Shown here: positions 25,205 through 34,375 of the stretch, piece after piece
Layout of the letters: the number at the start of each line of letters is the position of its first letter
Position numbering within the stretch: position 1 is the first letter of the stretch
Made by a program: the position numbers and the translations under genes
From: Methylotenera mobilis JLW8
GTDB lineage: Bacteria; Pseudomonadota; Gammaproteobacteria; Burkholderiales; Methylophilaceae
Direction: 5' to 3'
Assembly (NCBI RefSeq): GCF_000023705.1
Contig: NC_012968.1
Location: 124,001 to 188,000, forward strand
Length of the DNA stretch: 64,000 nucleotides
The notes under the pieces: generated by a model
Told to the model about the DNA's origin: nothing
Seen by the model: only the letters and a program-made list of their open reading frames with translations
The model's database searches: none

Positions 25205-26176
25205 ATGCGCGTTAGTTTAGAACAGGCAATCGCCGAGCTCAAAAACGGAGGTGTCGTTGCGATTCCCACCGAAACAGTCTATGGCTTGGCCGCAGACGCG
25301 ACTAATGATAGCGCGCTGAAGCAAATCTTCGCGATTAAACAACGCCCTGCAGACCACCCTTTAATCGTGCATATCGGCGCCATGAGCCAAGTGCAGGATT
25401 GGGCAACGGTTTTTCCTGAAGTAGCGCGTGACTTGGCAAGTGCGTTCTGGCCGGGGCCACTTACGTTGGTGCTGCCAGCGCAGCCACATGTATCGCGCGT
25501 TGTGCGCGGTGATGAGCCTACGGTGGCGTTGCGCGTACCTAACCATCCAGTGGCGTTGGCGCTGCTGACGCAAGGTGGGTTAAGCGTGGCCGCACCTTCT
25601 GCCAATTTATTTACGCAATTGAGTCCAACCACCGCCGCTCACGTAGAGGCCGGTCTGGGCGCATCGATTTCGGTGTTAGATGGCGGTGCCTGCCAGGTGG
25701 GCATAGAGTCCACCATCGTGAGTGTTACCGCTGATGGTCAATGGCAGTTGCTGCGCCCGGGAATGATTAGCGAGCAGGCGATTGCTGATGTGGCTGCACG
25801 GGCGGCCTCTCAGCCTACACAGGCTGTAGAGAGCGTAGATGCACCGGTGCCGAAAGTGCCAGGTCAGCATGCTTTGCATTACTCACCGCGCACGCCTTTA
25901 TTGTTGTTTAAAGATAGGGCTGCACTGTTGCAAGAGTGTGAGCTGCTAAAGCAGGCCGCTTTATCCAGTGCTGCGATGCTGATAGGTGATGGCACTGTGC
26001 CAAGCTGCCCCTATGTGCAGCTGCCAAACTCACCAGAAAAGGTCGCAGAGCTGTTGTATGGCGCCTTACATCACTTAGATGCGATGAAAGTAGACCGCTT
26101 GCTGGTAGAGCTACCACCCAATTTACCCATATGGATGGCGGTGTTGGATAGATTAAGTCGCGCGGGATACCGATAA
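25205..26176 (+). CDS. tsaC: L-threonylcarbamoyladenylate synthase (Sua5/YwlC type)
   Basis: Makes threonylcarbamoyl-AMP from threonine, bicarbonate and ATP, the first step of the t6A37 modification of ANN-decoding tRNAs. The 323 residues have the YrdC/TsaC catalytic domain (about 1-200; PTETVYGLAADA, KQRPADHPL, LRVPNHP and SANLFTQLSPT) plus a C-terminal Sua5 domain (about 220-320) joined by PGQHALHYSPRTPL. It is therefore the long Sua5 form rather than the short TsaC. Its transfer partners (TsaB, TsaD, TsaE) are not in the window. It is flanked by unrelated genes and probably monocistronic. Confidence 0.93.
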   Translation: MRVSLEQAIAELKNGGVVAIPTETVYGLAADATNDSALKQIFAIKQRPADHPLIVHIGAMSQVQDWATVFPEVARDLASAFWPGPLTLVLPAQPHVSRVVRGDEPTVALRVPNHPVALALLTQGGLSVAAPSANLFTQLSPTTAAHVEAGLGASISVLDGGACQVGIESTIVSVTADGQWQLLRPGMISEQAIADVAARAASQPTQAVESVDAPVPKVPGQHALHYSPRTPLLLFKDRAALLQECELLKQAALSSAAMLIGDGTVPSCPYVQLPNSPEKVAELLYGALHHLDAMKVDRLLVELPPNLPIWMAVLDRLSRAGYR

Positions 26177-26292
26177 TTTGTTGTATATTACGGATTGCTT
26201 CGTTCTATGTTGATGCTTCCTCGGTGTATGCCTCGCTTGATTTGCGCATCATTGGGTTTAAGTGATTTGTTTGCATAATTTAGGTTTTAAAA

Positions 26293-26655
26293 ATGATAAT
26301 TAAATTACAACGGTTCGCTCTAACATGTTTATTGGTGGTGCTGATTCCAGCCTGTAGCTCTATTGGTTTGAGCAATCCATTTGGCAGTAAAAGCAGCGTG
26401 TTACCTGGTACCCCGAAAGATGCGACTGAATACGTGTGCGACGGTAACAAACACTTTTACGTGCGTATGCTGAACAACGGCAGCGATGCCTGGTTAATCT
26501 ACCCCGACCATGAAGTCAATTTAGCAAAATCAAGTAGTGACAGTAACCGTTATGCCAGTGGCGTGATTACATTGAGCATCAATGGCGATGCCACAACGCT
26601 CAATGATGGCGAAAAAATAGCTTACGTTAATTGCAAGCCGCAGTTGAAAAAATAG
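26293..26655 (+). CDS. MliC-like lipoprotein (putative c-type lysozyme inhibitor)
   Basis: A 120-residue protein with a lipoprotein signal: a short hydrophobic stretch ending in the lipobox LIPAC, so Cys21 would be lipidated. After a linker, residues about 50-115 (EYVCDGNKHFYVRML, DAWLIYP, NRYASGVITLSINGDATTL, VNCK) resemble the MliC/PliC fold, an eight-stranded beta-barrel that blocks c-type lysozyme. The two cysteines at the domain ends could form the family disulfide. The family call rests on pattern similarity, so an unrelated small lipoprotein remains possible. A strong terminator follows directly. Confidence 0.7.
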   Translation: MIIKLQRFALTCLLVVLIPACSSIGLSNPFGSKSSVLPGTPKDATEYVCDGNKHFYVRMLNNGSDAWLIYPDHEVNLAKSSSDSNRYASGVITLSINGDATTLNDGEKIAYVNCKPQLKK

Positions 26656-26662
26656 TATTTTC

Positions 26663-26702
26663 AAAAAACACCGTCAGCATCAACTATGACGGTGTTTTTT
26701 AA
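26663..26702 (+). terminator. Rho-independent terminator
   Basis: Long stem AAAACACCGTCA/TGACGGTGTTTT with a 10-base loop, followed by Ts. It ends the MliC-like lipoprotein gene. Confidence 0.9.
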
Positions 26703-26810
26703 TTGTTTTGTAGCTGGCAATCCTAATTTTATTGGTGATTCAGTCTAATCGCGGCCTGCAACCCTATTAAACTATGATAGGATAATTTCAACCTAGGCTT
26801 CTAGTTCCTT

Positions 26811-29615
26811 ATGCAAAAGAAGATTTCCACAATTTGGCGTTTCCTACTGCCCGTGCTGGTGCTGCTGGCAGTGGCGCCTTTTGTGCTGACAGGACAGCAG
26901 GCATCGCAGCAGTTGGGGCATATTCATGCTGGCGCCACAGAGCAAGCACACACCCTAGTACGGCTGTTGGATGTCACCGAAGAACTAGTCAGCGAACAGG
27001 CCAACGCGGCCATGCGCCTATTAAAGCAGCGCAGCCAGGAGCTGGGAGCGGTTAGCGTAGATGGCTCGGTGCAACTGCAAACCAAATCTTTACCTAATCT
27101 CAAAATGGGTAGCACCGAAATCACCGGGTATTTTGAGCTGGTAGATGGTGTGAGTGATCTATTTGGTGGTACTGCCACCATGTTTGTACGTTCCGGTGAT
27201 AGTTTCGTACGTGTTGCTACCAATGTTAAGCACGACAATGGTAGCCGCGCCGTTGGCACCTTGCTGAATCCCAAGGGTAAGGTAATTCGCTCCCTGTTGA
27301 CAGGCAAAGAGTATAGTGGTGTGGTGGATATTCTGGGTCAGCCTTATATCACGCGCTATGATCCACTGCTTGATGCTAGTGGCAACGTGATTGGTGCTTA
27401 CTATATCGGCTATAAAGTTGATATTAAGGTGCTGCGCGATACCGTGCAAAACATGCGTCAGCTCACTACCGGCTTTGCTGTGATATTGGATGAAACTAAT
27501 AATATTCGTTTCCTTTCCTCGCATATCACGCCAGCTAAGGCCACAAGCTTGCTGCAGTCTAGGCCGGATAGCTGGGAGTTTGTCACAGAGACGGTGCCTA
27601 AATGGGGCTTTAAGGTAATAGTAGCATATCCGCTCAGCGAAGCGCGTGCTGTGAGTTTGGCAAACGCATGGTTTGTGGTGTTTGCCGGCATTTTGCTCGG
27701 CACTTTATTGATCGTGATTATCCTGTGGCAATTAAGGCGTTTGATTCTGAACCCGATAGGCGGTGATCCTGCCCTAGCGATTGATGTGGTAAAGCGTATC
27801 GCTGCGGGTGATTTGGCACAAGATGGCCTGAACGCCAAACCGGATACCTTGATGGCTAGCGTGCTGGAAATGCGACAGAAACTGCGTGAGTCTATCGACA
27901 CCCTGCGTCAGAATGCGGAGCGTATGCGCTTGTCAGCCAGCGTATTTGATCATGCGCACGACGGCATTTTTATTACTGACCCGCATGCCAATATTGTGGA
28001 GGTCAATTATGCCTTCACCCAAATTACCGGCTACACAAGAAATGGTGCGCTAGGCCGCATACCGCAGGAGCTGGGTTTCGTCACTTATGATGATAGCCTG
28101 CTTGACGTGCTGTGGCTGCAAGCGGAAAGCAACAGTGAGTGGCGCGGTGAGACATGGTGTCGCCGCAAAAACGGTGATGTGTACGCAGCTTGGCTTGATA
28201 TATTTTGCGTGCGCGACGAAGCCAATCAGGTGAAGAACTTTGTTGGTTTGTTCTCCGACATTACCCAAGCCAAAGAGCAGCAGCAAAATCTGGAGCGCAT
28301 GGCTTACCATGACCCGCTCACGCAATTACCCAACCGTGCTTTACTCTCGGATCGCTTGCAGCAAGCGCTGGCGCGGGCGGAACGCTCCGGTGAGCTGTTA
28401 GCGGTTTGCTGCCTCGACTTGGATGGGTTTAAGCCGGTGAATGACACCTTGGGGCATGAAGCTGGAGACTATCTGCTCGTGCAGTTGGCGGTGCGCATGA
28501 GCGCTTGTTTGCGTGATAGCGATACAGTGGCGCGTTTAGGTGGCGACGAGTTTGCGGTACTGCTGTGTGGTTTGCAAAGTATTGATGAATGTACGCAAAC
28601 ACTAGAGCGTTTGCTCAGCGTGATTAAAACGCCATACAGCATAGGCGACAAATCCGTGACAGTGTCTTCTAGCATTGGCTATACGATTTTTCCGGATGAC
28701 GGTTGCGAGCCTGATACCTTGCTCAGACATGCCGACCACGCCATGTATCAAGCTAAGCTGAATGGCGGTAGCCGTGTGCAGCAGTTCGACTCGCACCATG
28801 ATCGCCAATTCCGAGGTCTGCGTCAGGATCGTGAGCGCGTAGAAGCTGCGTTGTCTAATCAGGAGTTCCGTCTGTACTATCAACCTAAGGTTGATTTACG
28901 CCAAGGCAAAGTGGTGGGCATGGAGGCCTTGATTCGTTGGGAGCATCCGGAATTAGGTTTACGCTCACCAGCTACTTTCCTGCCTATCGTAGAAAATACG
29001 GATTTCTCTATTCCATTGGGAGAGTGGGTAATTAGCGAGGCTTTAGGGCAAATTCGCGTGTGGCAAGCGGCTGGGTTAGATTTCCAAGTCAGTGTGAATA
29101 TTGCGGCAAGGCATATCGTGCAATCTAACTTTACCGAGCGCCTCGTCTTATTGTTGGCGGAGTTCCCAGAGGTTGCGCCACATAAAATTGAGTTGGAAAT
29201 TACCGAAACCGCGGCGATTGAGGATGTGTCTGGGGTGGCCAATACCATTAACACTTGCAAGCAGTTAGGCGTCAGCTTTGCACTGGATGACTTTGGCGTG
29301 GGTTATTCCTCACTCACTTATTTGCGCCGCTTGCCGGTAGAAACGATTAAGATTGACCAGTCATTTGTACGCGACATGCTGCAAGACGTGGATGACCTGG
29401 CCGTGGTGGCAGGCGTTATCAGCCTGAGTCGCGACTTTAAGCGTAAAGTAGTGGCGGAGGGCGTGGAAAATTCTGAGCAAGGGCTGTGGCTATTGCGTAT
29501 GGGTTGTTCTGTGGTGCAGGGTTATGGTGTGGCGCGCCCGATGCCTGCAGATGAAGTGCAGCAGTGGGTGGAGTCATATCAGCAAGCCCCAGACTGGACG
29601 CAAGGGCTGGTTTAA
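26811..29615 (+). CDS. Membrane Cache-HAMP-PAS-GGDEF-EAL c-di-GMP protein
   Basis: A 934-residue transmembrane sensor. A first helix (about 9-30) and a second (about 284-305, VFAGILLGTLLIVIILW) bracket a periplasmic Cache-type domain containing GGTATMFVRSGDSFVRVATN and the YYIGYKVDI strand. HAMP follows (about 310-365), then PAS (about 375-495), GGDEF (about 500-660; RLGGDEF with an RDSD inhibitory site) and EAL (about 675-925). The EAL motifs are complete: MEALIRW, ITET, DDFGVG, KIDQSF and AEGVEN. Both activities are plausible, controlled by a periplasmic small molecule through the Cache domain. It appears monocistronic after a terminator. Confidence 0.93.
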   Translation: MQKKISTIWRFLLPVLVLLAVAPFVLTGQQASQQLGHIHAGATEQAHTLVRLLDVTEELVSEQANAAMRLLKQRSQELGAVSVDGSVQLQTKSLPNLKMGSTEITGYFELVDGVSDLFGGTATMFVRSGDSFVRVATNVKHDNGSRAVGTLLNPKGKVIRSLLTGKEYSGVVDILGQPYITRYDPLLDASGNVIGAYYIGYKVDIKVLRDTVQNMRQLTTGFAVILDETNNIRFLSSHITPAKATSLLQSRPDSWEFVTETVPKWGFKVIVAYPLSEARAVSLANAWFVVFAGILLGTLLIVIILWQLRRLILNPIGGDPALAIDVVKRIAAGDLAQDGLNAKPDTLMASVLEMRQKLRESIDTLRQNAERMRLSASVFDHAHDGIFITDPHANIVEVNYAFTQITGYTRNGALGRIPQELGFVTYDDSLLDVLWLQAESNSEWRGETWCRRKNGDVYAAWLDIFCVRDEANQVKNFVGLFSDITQAKEQQQNLERMAYHDPLTQLPNRALLSDRLQQALARAERSGELLAVCCLDLDGFKPVNDTLGHEAGDYLLVQLAVRMSACLRDSDTVARLGGDEFAVLLCGLQSIDECTQTLERLLSVIKTPYSIGDKSVTVSSSIGYTIFPDDGCEPDTLLRHADHAMYQAKLNGGSRVQQFDSHHDRQFRGLRQDRERVEAALSNQEFRLYYQPKVDLRQGKVVGMEALIRWEHPELGLRSPATFLPIVENTDFSIPLGEWVISEALGQIRVWQAAGLDFQVSVNIAARHIVQSNFTERLVLLLAEFPEVAPHKIELEITETAAIEDVSGVANTINTCKQLGVSFALDDFGVGYSSLTYLRRLPVETIKIDQSFVRDMLQDVDDLAVVAGVISLSRDFKRKVVAEGVENSEQGLWLLRMGCSVVQGYGVARPMPADEVQQWVESYQQAPDWTQGLV

Positions 29616-29758
29616 TTAGTATTGATGGCTTGAGGGTGTTTTACACTTAAGCCGTTGCCGATGTGACAGTTCATAATCAACCGTTAAATGACTTGCAGGC
29701 ATGCTAAAAGAAGCGTAACTTTATTACAGTCAACTGTGATCTGAACATGGAGTTTGCC

Positions 29759-29977
29759 ATGGATAATAAGTACGGATTAGGTAGCAGCAAAGTAGCGACT
29801 CAGCATCACCACTTGCATCATAAAGAGGCCGCAGAAAATACTCCCCATTGCAAGGTGTGCAAAAGCCAGCATCTGGTATTAAGCCCCAGTATGCATGATC
29901 ATCGCTGCGCTGATTGTGGTGCATGGCAGAATGACGTGCCGGTCGGTTATTCCACCGGTAGAAGCAGTGATTATTAA
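29759..29977 (+). CDS. Small His-rich zinc-ribbon protein
   Basis: A 72-residue protein with a His-rich N-terminal part (QHHHLHHKE) and two CxxC knuckles, CKVC and CADC, separated by about 20 residues, which form a zinc-ribbon pattern. I do not recognise a named family. GGAG six bases before the second of two in-frame ATGs favours that start; the earlier one adds MEFA. The His cluster could bind extra metal. It stands between the Cache-GGDEF-EAL gene and gnd with gaps on both sides. Confidence 0.65.
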   Translation: MDNKYGLGSSKVATQHHHLHHKEAAENTPHCKVCKSQHLVLSPSMHDHRCADCGAWQNDVPVGYSTGRSSDY

Positions 29978-30340
29978 ACCTGGTTACTTTATCAAACCAA
30001 GCTTTTCTGTTAAATCTGACTTTTTAGGATTTAGGGTTTCTAGTTTTTAGGATTTTCAACTTTTAAGACAAAAGTTGGCGTAGTGCCCAGCCATTCCAAT
30101 CTAGCAATCTGCAAGTCCAGTATTCAGCCACGGTCAGTATGTATGCTGAGTGTCTACGGCTCAAATTTGGGCGGTGAACTACTGCTTCACGCGTAGTTTT
30201 GGCAGCTTATGCCGAATCTTGTCATAAATTCAAAATAATTCTCTGATCTACATCAATTTTCAGCAATGAACTCACAAAAAGTTCTATAATCTTGCCTACC
30301 AAAAAACCTTTCCATTAAACAACTCCAAAAGAGAAGATAA
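29978..30340. other. Leader and upstream region of gnd, 363 bases
   Basis: No gene seen. It contains a 12-base direct repeat TTTTTAGGATTT (30,021-30,032 and 30,044-30,055), an inverted repeat CAACTTTT/AAAAGTTG (30,057-30,077), an FNR-type site and a TATAAT at 30,285-30,290. The inverted repeat is not followed by a T-run and is not a clear terminator. Confidence 0.5.
30243..30256 (+). promoter_or_regulatory. Candidate FNR/CRP-family operator upstream of gnd
   Basis: CTGATCTACATCAA matches the FNR consensus TTGAT-N4-ATCAA at nine of ten positions. Its centre lies roughly 47 bases before the start point implied by the TATAAT at 30,285, slightly off the ideal class II position. A DNR, ANR or other CRP/FNR regulator could use it. 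Confidence 0.45.
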
Positions 30341-31852
30341 ATGACTACAAAGAATGCTGATATTGGCCTAGTTGGCCTAGCTGTTATGGGCCAGAACTTG
30401 GCTCTGAATATTGCCGATCATGGCTACACCATTGCGGTTTACAACCGTGACCCAAAAAAAATGGTGAATTTCATTGAAGATTGCAAAAAAAATGAACCAT
30501 CACATGCCAACGTAGTTGGTCATGCTGACTTGGCTTCTTTTGTTTTAAGCATCAAACGCCCACGTAAAATCATCTTGCTAGTTAAAGCTGGTAGCGCAAC
30601 TGACGTAACCATCAACGCGTTATTGCCATTCTTAGAGCAAGGCGACATCATTATTGACGGTGGTAACGCATTGTGGACAGATACTATCCGTCGCGAAAAA
30701 GAATTAGCGGCTAAAGGGATTGATTTCATCGGTTCTGGCGTTTCAGGCGGTGAGACTGGCGCACGTTTCGGTCCGTCACTCATGCCATCAGGTACACGTA
30801 AAGCTTGGGCTAGCTTAGAGCCAATCTGGCGTGATATCGCAGCTAAGGTTGACCCAGTTACTGGCGAGCCATTAGAAGGCGGTAAACCAGGTAAGCCAGT
30901 TGAAGGCGGCTTCTCATGTGCTGAATACATTGGTCCAGATGGTGCTGGTCACTACGTAAAAATGGTGCACAACGGTATCGAATACATCGATATGCAATTG
31001 ATCTGTGAAGCTTACTGGTTGATGAAGAATCTGCTTGGCATGCAAGCGGACGAAATCGGTAAAGTATTTGCTGAGTGGAACAAAGGCGAACTATCAAGCT
31101 TCTTGATTGAAATTACTGCTGATATCTTGCAACAAAAAGACCCAATGGGCAAAGGCTTCTTGGTTGATCAAATCTTGGATACCGCTGGTCAAAAAGGTAC
31201 AGGTCAATGGACAGCAGCGAATGCGCTTGAATTAGGCGCACCAGCGAACGCGATTGCAGCTGCGGTGTACGCACGTGCATTGTCTAGCTTAAAAGAAGAG
31301 CGTGTTGAAGCAAGTAAAATCTTGAAAGGCCCAGCGATTAAAGTTGAGTCAGACAAGAAAGCAATTATCGAAGCGATTAAAAACGCTTTGTATTGCTCAA
31401 AAATCTGCGCATACGCACAAGGCTTCCAATTGATCGACAAAGCACAAGTGGCTTACAACTGGAAATTGAACTTCGGTGAAATCGCACAAATCTGGCGCGG
31501 TGGTTGTATCATCCGTGCACGTTTCTTGCAAAAAATCACTGATGCTTATGCATTGAACTCACGTCTGAAAAACTTGATGCTAGACCCATACTTCACCAAC
31601 GCGATGAACGAAGGCCAAGCAGGCTGGCGTAAAGTGATTGCCTTGGCAGTGACTAACGGTATTCCAGCACAAGGTTTTGCTTCTGCAATGGCTTACTACG
31701 ATGGCTACCGCAGTGCAGACCTGCCGGCAAACTTGTTACAAGGTCAACGTGACTACTTCGGCGCACATACTTATGAGCGTAAAGATCAGCCACGTGATCA
31801 GTTCTACCACTTGGATTGGCCAGAAGCTGGTCGTCCACAGTTAGAAGTATAA
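30341..31852 (+). CDS. gnd: 6-phosphogluconate dehydrogenase (decarboxylating)
   Basis: Oxidises 6-phosphogluconate to ribulose 5-phosphate and CO2. In ribulose-monophosphate methylotrophs this is the key step of cyclic formaldehyde oxidation. The 503 residues are the long, classical form: the Rossmann motif [15 protein letters not shown], a coenzyme loop with YNRDPKK that favours NADP, the substrate-binding [21 protein letters not shown], the catalytic Lys and following residues in [11 protein letters not shown], and the C-terminal arginine/histidine tail ([10 protein letters not shown]). AGAGAAG lies before the start. Codon choice looks smoother and more uniform than in neighbours, consistent with high expression. 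A terminator follows directly. Confidence 0.96.
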   Translation: MTTKNADIGLVGLAVMGQNLALNIADHGYTIAVYNRDPKKMVNFIEDCKKNEPSHANVVGHADLASFVLSIKRPRKIILLVKAGSATDVTINALLPFLEQGDIIIDGGNALWTDTIRREKELAAKGIDFIGSGVSGGETGARFGPSLMPSGTRKAWASLEPIWRDIAAKVDPVTGEPLEGGKPGKPVEGGFSCAEYIGPDGAGHYVKMVHNGIEYIDMQLICEAYWLMKNLLGMQADEIGKVFAEWNKGELSSFLIEITADILQQKDPMGKGFLVDQILDTAGQKGTGQWTAANALELGAPANAIAAAVYARALSSLKEERVEASKILKGPAIKVESDKKAIIEAIKNALYCSKICAYAQGFQLIDKAQVAYNWKLNFGEIAQIWRGGCIIRARFLQKITDAYALNSRLKNLMLDPYFTNAMNEGQAGWRKVIALAVTNGIPAQGFASAMAYYDGYRSADLPANLLQGQRDYFGAHTYERKDQPRDQFYHLDWPEAGRPQLEV

Positions 31853-31866
31853 TCGGCTGTCACTAA

Positions 31867-31899
31867 TAAAAAACCCGCTTTACGGCGGGTTTTTTATTG
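31867..31899 (+). terminator. Rho-independent terminator of gnd
   Basis: Stem AAAAAACCCGC/GCGGGTTTTTT around a short TTTACG loop, ending in a T-run. Both strands carry a T-run, but only the plus strand has a gene ending here. Confidence 0.92.
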
Positions 31900-31960
31900 C
31901 CTGAACGCTATAATGTGGCAGGCCGAATTAGGCTGGCTTTAATTAACGGATATACAAAAC

Positions 31961-32587
31961 ATGATGGATTTATTTTTACACCTGGATAAACATTTAGCGG
32001 TCGTGGCCAGCACTTGGGGGCTGTGGATTTATGTGCTGCTATTCCTGATTATCTTTATAGAAACCGGCTTGGTGGCGATGCCCTTCTTGCCGGGTGACTC
32101 TTTATTGTTTGTTGCGGGTGCGATTGCCGCGGTTGGCGGTATGAGCTTGCCGGCTTTAATGGCTTTGCTATCAGTCGCAGCCATTGCTGGAGATGCCGTC
32201 AACTATGCCGTCGGCAAGTGGGTAGGGCATAAGGTATTTGCCTGGGAGAACTCACGCTGGTTTAATAAAGATGCATTTAATAAGACGCATGCCTTCTACG
32301 AAGAGCATGGTGCGATTACGATTGTAGTGGGTAGATTCTTGCCATTTATCCGCACATTTACCCCATTTGTTGCCGGTGTGGCGCAAATGACGTATGCAAA
32401 ATTCGCCTTTTATAACGTAATCGGTGGCTTGCTTTGGGTGTGTGGTTTAACCGGTATCGGTTTCTTGGTGGGAAATCACCCGTGGGTACAGGCTAACTTC
32501 TCTTTGGTGGCGCTGGCGCTGATTATTATTCCTAGCTTGCCTGCGGTATGGGTATTTCTCAAGCACCTGATGCAATCACGTGCTTGA
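31961..32587 (+). CDS. DedA/VTT family membrane protein
   Basis: A 208-residue integral membrane protein of the DedA (SNARE-associated, VTT) family. Members act in envelope homeostasis, with proposed roles in lipid-carrier recycling and proton-dependent transport. Visible family features are the early acidic motif FIETGLVAMPFLPGDSLLF, a GDAVNYAVGKWVG segment, and GRFLPFIRTFTPFVAGVAQM with the conserved arginines. Four to six hydrophobic segments are present. The exact substrate is unknown. It is preceded by the gnd terminator and followed by its own. Confidence 0.92.
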   Translation: MMDLFLHLDKHLAVVASTWGLWIYVLLFLIIFIETGLVAMPFLPGDSLLFVAGAIAAVGGMSLPALMALLSVAAIAGDAVNYAVGKWVGHKVFAWENSRWFNKDAFNKTHAFYEEHGAITIVVGRFLPFIRTFTPFVAGVAQMTYAKFAFYNVIGGLLWVCGLTGIGFLVGNHPWVQANFSLVALALIIIPSLPAVWVFLKHLMQSRA

Positions 32588-32604
32588 GATTACTTTATTT
32601 CTTT

Positions 32605-32633
32605 AATGCGTAGTTTTTCTACGCATTATTTTT
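32605..32633 (+). terminator. Terminator after the DedA gene
   Basis: Nine-base stem AATGCGTAG/CTACGCATT with a TTTTT loop, followed by ATTTTT. It lies between the convergent DedA and fpr genes. Confidence 0.75.
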
Positions 32634-32639
32634 GACGTT

Positions 32640-33416
32640 TTATTTCTCGACGAATGCACGTTCGATCACGTAGTCGCCAGGCTGGCCTACGCGTGGTGAC
32701 ACGATAAAGCCTCTTGAATCCAGTAGCTCTTCGGTGTCTTTGAGCATTTGTGGGCTACCGCAGATCATGGCTTTGTCGTGAGCCGGGTCTAGCGGTGGCA
32801 GGCCGATATCTTCAAATAGTTTGCCTGAGTTGATCAGGTCGGTTAAACGGCCTTGATTGCGGAATTGGTCTCTGGTAACTGTTGGGTAGTAAATCAGTTT
32901 TTTACGCACTTCTTCACCAAAGAACTCGTTGTTGGGTAGTTCTTTTTCGATAAAGTCTGCATAAGCCAATTCGTTGACGTGACGCACGCCATGAATTAAT
33001 ACTACCTTTTCAAAGCGGTCATATACTTCGATATCTTGAATTAGGCTCATGAACGGCGCTAGACCGGTACCGGTAGAAAGGAAGTACAGATTCTTACCCG
33101 GTTTCAAATCGTGAGTCACCAAAGTGCCGGTTGGTTTTTTGCTTACCAGCAGGTCATCACCTACTTTTAAGTGCTGCAATCTTGAGGTGAGTGGACCATT
33201 AGGTACTTTAATACTAAAGAACTCTAAATGCTCTTCATAGTTAGGGCTGGCGATACTGTAAGCGCGTGTTAGCGGGATGCCGTCAACTTCTAGGCCAATC
33301 ATGACAAACTGGCCATTTTCAAAGCGTAAGCCTGGGTCGCGTGTGGTTTTAAAGCTGAAAAGGGTGTCATTCCAGTGGTGGACACTTAAGATGCGTTCGG
33401 TCGTATATTTACTCAT
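32640..33416 (-). CDS. fpr: Ferredoxin/flavodoxin-NADP+ reductase
   Basis: A 258-residue bacterial FNR of the subclass with FAD bound through RAYSIASP and a following SIKVPNGPLTSRLQ stretch. The nicotinamide region has LSTGTGLAPFMSLI and CGSPQMLKD. The C terminus, ERAFVEK, is typical of bacterial plant-type FNRs, where the end covers the flavin. It would move electrons between NADPH and a small iron-sulfur or flavin carrier. It lies on the same strand as etfBA, 26 bases after etfA, so it may share that transcript, giving a possible NADPH link to the ETF system. Confidence 0.93.
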   Translation of the reverse strand: MSKYTTERILSVHHWNDTLFSFKTTRDPGLRFENGQFVMIGLEVDGIPLTRAYSIASPNYEEHLEFFSIKVPNGPLTSRLQHLKVGDDLLVSKKPTGTLVTHDLKPGKNLYFLSTGTGLAPFMSLIQDIEVYDRFEKVVLIHGVRHVNELAYADFIEKELPNNEFFGEEVRKKLIYYPTVTRDQFRNQGRLTDLINSGKLFEDIGLPPLDPAHDKAMICGSPQMLKDTEELLDSRGFIVSPRVGQPGDYVIERAFVEK

Positions 33417-33442
33417 TTTGGTTTTTCTTTAGTTTAAATTTT

Positions 33443-34375
33443 TTAAATAGCTGCAGTGAGTTCTGGAATCACTTCAAACAAGTCGGCAACTAAGCCATAG
33501 TCTGCAACCTGGAAGATAGGCGCGTCTGGGTCTTGGTTAATCGCTACCACAACTTTGCTGTCTTTCATGCCGTAGGTGTGCTGTACTGCACCGGAAACAC
33601 CAACTGCGATGTATAAATCAGGGGCAACGGTGACACCGGTTTGGCCTACCTGAATATCGTTAGGTGCATAGCCAGCATCTACAGCTGCTCTGGTAGCGCC
33701 TAGTGCTGCACCAAGTCTAGCGGCTAATGGGGCTAGTACTTGTTCGAAGGTTTCTGCGCTGCCTAATGACCTGCCGCCAGAAATAACGATTTTTGCCGTG
33801 CTCAGTGCCGGGCGGTCTGACAAAGTGCGTGTTTCAGACAACCAGCGGGTTTGATGCTGTGCTGCCGGTGCTGCAACCGTGTTGATTTCAGCACTTTGTG
33901 TACGGGTATTGGCTGCGCCAAAGTTGCTGCCGTGTACCGTCAATAGTTGTATGCGGTCTGCACTCTGTACTGTGGTAAGGATATTGCCAGCATACACTGC
34001 ACGCACGTAAGTGTTGCTGTCTTTAATTTCCAGTACATCAGAAATCATGGCGACATCCAGTAGTGCTGCGGCACGTGCCAAGATATTGCGGCTGAATGAT
34101 GCGTGTGCAGCTAATACCACGCTGTATTCGTTGGCGATGCTAGTAATCAGCGGTGCAACATCTTCAGCTAACTGGTGTGCCAAGTGTTCAGCATCGATTT
34201 GAATCACGCGCGCTACGCCGTCAATTAACGCAGCCTGTTGTGCAATGTTGCTGACGTTGCTACCCACTACTAAAATTTCAACTGGGTTGTGCCAAGACTG
34301 GGCAGCGGTCACCGCTTGGTAAACTGATGCGCTCAGTGTGCTGCCGTTATGTTCGGCTAGAATTAGGGTTTTCAT
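33443..34375 (-). CDS. etfA: Electron transfer flavoprotein alpha subunit
   Basis: The FAD-carrying subunit of ETF, 310 residues. The N-terminal domain (about 1-180) is variable. The C-terminal FAD domain is clear from VISGGRSLGS, a following VDAGYAPNDIQVGQTGVTV segment, YIAVGVSGAVQHTYGMKDS and AINQDPDAPIFQVADYGLVADLF. It starts inside the stop of etfB (4-base overlap), so the subunits are translationally coupled. ETF accepts electrons from dehydrogenases and passes them to ETF-quinone oxidoreductase, which is encoded 1.8 kb away on the other strand. No acyl-CoA, dimethylglycine or trimethylamine dehydrogenase lies in the window, so the electron donor is unknown. Confidence 0.95.
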   Translation of the reverse strand: MKTLILAEHNGSTLSASVYQAVTAAQSWHNPVEILVVGSNVSNIAQQAALIDGVARVIQIDAEHLAHQLAEDVAPLITSIANEYSVVLAAHASFSRNILARAAALLDVAMISDVLEIKDSNTYVRAVYAGNILTTVQSADRIQLLTVHGSNFGAANTRTQSAEINTVAAPAAQHQTRWLSETRTLSDRPALSTAKIVISGGRSLGSAETFEQVLAPLAARLGAALGATRAAVDAGYAPNDIQVGQTGVTVAPDLYIAVGVSGAVQHTYGMKDSKVVVAINQDPDAPIFQVADYGLVADLFEVIPELTAAI

